Under the pieces are notes generated by a model. The model ran no database searches, was not told the DNA's origin, and worked only from the letters and a program-made list of their open reading frames with translations. From contig CAJUFI010000112.1 of assembly GCA_910585665.1 (NCBI GenBank), positions 1 to 6,105 on the forward strand: a DNA stretch of 6,105 nucleotides, in the 5' to 3' direction. Shown here one piece after another: positions 6,090 to 6,105 of this stretch. The translations under genes were made by a program, and so were the position numbers. Position 1 is the first letter of the stretch; every line of letters begins with the position of its first letter. The stretch comes from an uncultured Acetatifactor sp. Lineage in GTDB: Bacteria; Bacillota; Clostridia; Lachnospirales; Lachnospiraceae.

Positions 6090-6105
6090 TTGTTAAGCAG
6101 TATAA

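Noticed and set aside
1..6105. CRISPR array, tRNA, rRNA or riboswitch
   Set aside because: No regularly spaced direct repeats, no tRNA cloverleaf or rRNA-like stretch, and no recognised riboswitch core were seen on either strand.

Overview
The window looks like chromosomal or accessory DNA of a Gram-positive, Clostridia-type bacterium (Lachnospiraceae or a related gut Firmicute is my best guess). This rests on gene families and style: strong AGGAGG-type ribosome binding sites, a YtrB-like ABC-2 ATPase/permease pair, and an XRE regulator with a membrane tail placed in front of a MacB/FtsX-type ABC transporter. No 16S, tRNA or other taxonomic marker is present, so this is inference from style.

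Layout. (1) Positions 21-1522, plus strand: the end of an operon whose promoter, and probably a regulator gene, lie left of the window. It encodes an ABC-2 ATPase and a six-helix permease overlapping by 13 bp. (2) Positions 1523-1893: a gap between converging operons with no intact gene. It holds what looks like a broken minus-strand reading frame (one frameshift, one in-frame TAG) and a long imperfect inverted repeat with arms of about 22 nt. (3) Positions 5817 down to 1894, minus strand: a three-gene operon reading XRE regulator with a four-helix membrane tail, then a MacB/LolD/BceA-type ATPase, then a 788-residue two-module FtsX-like permease. The genes are 25 nt apart and then overlap by 7 bp. 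(4) Positions 5818-6105: the control region of that operon and DNA beyond it. I see a possible promoter, a 20-bp dyad in the 5' leader, helically phased GGAGA/TCTCC boxes upstream of the -35, and a perfect 15-bp inverted repeat near the right edge.

How the genes work together. The plus-strand pair should form a small ABC-2 exporter. The minus-strand operon looks like a self-contained sense-and-transport unit: a DNA-binding protein anchored in the membrane controls an ATPase and an FtsX-type permease with two large extracellular domains. Relatives with this transporter architecture move lipids or lipoproteins, or act on peptides at the membrane, for example in antimicrobial peptide resistance; the substrate here is unknown. 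The regulator's membrane part resembles the MotA/TolQ/ExbB fold in layout, which is the most interesting feature of the window.

The plus-strand genes are visibly richer in G+C than the minus-strand operon (37 of 60 bases in 481-540 against 25 of 60 in 2941-3000). Together with the debris at 1568-1893, this suggests that the two blocks have different histories.
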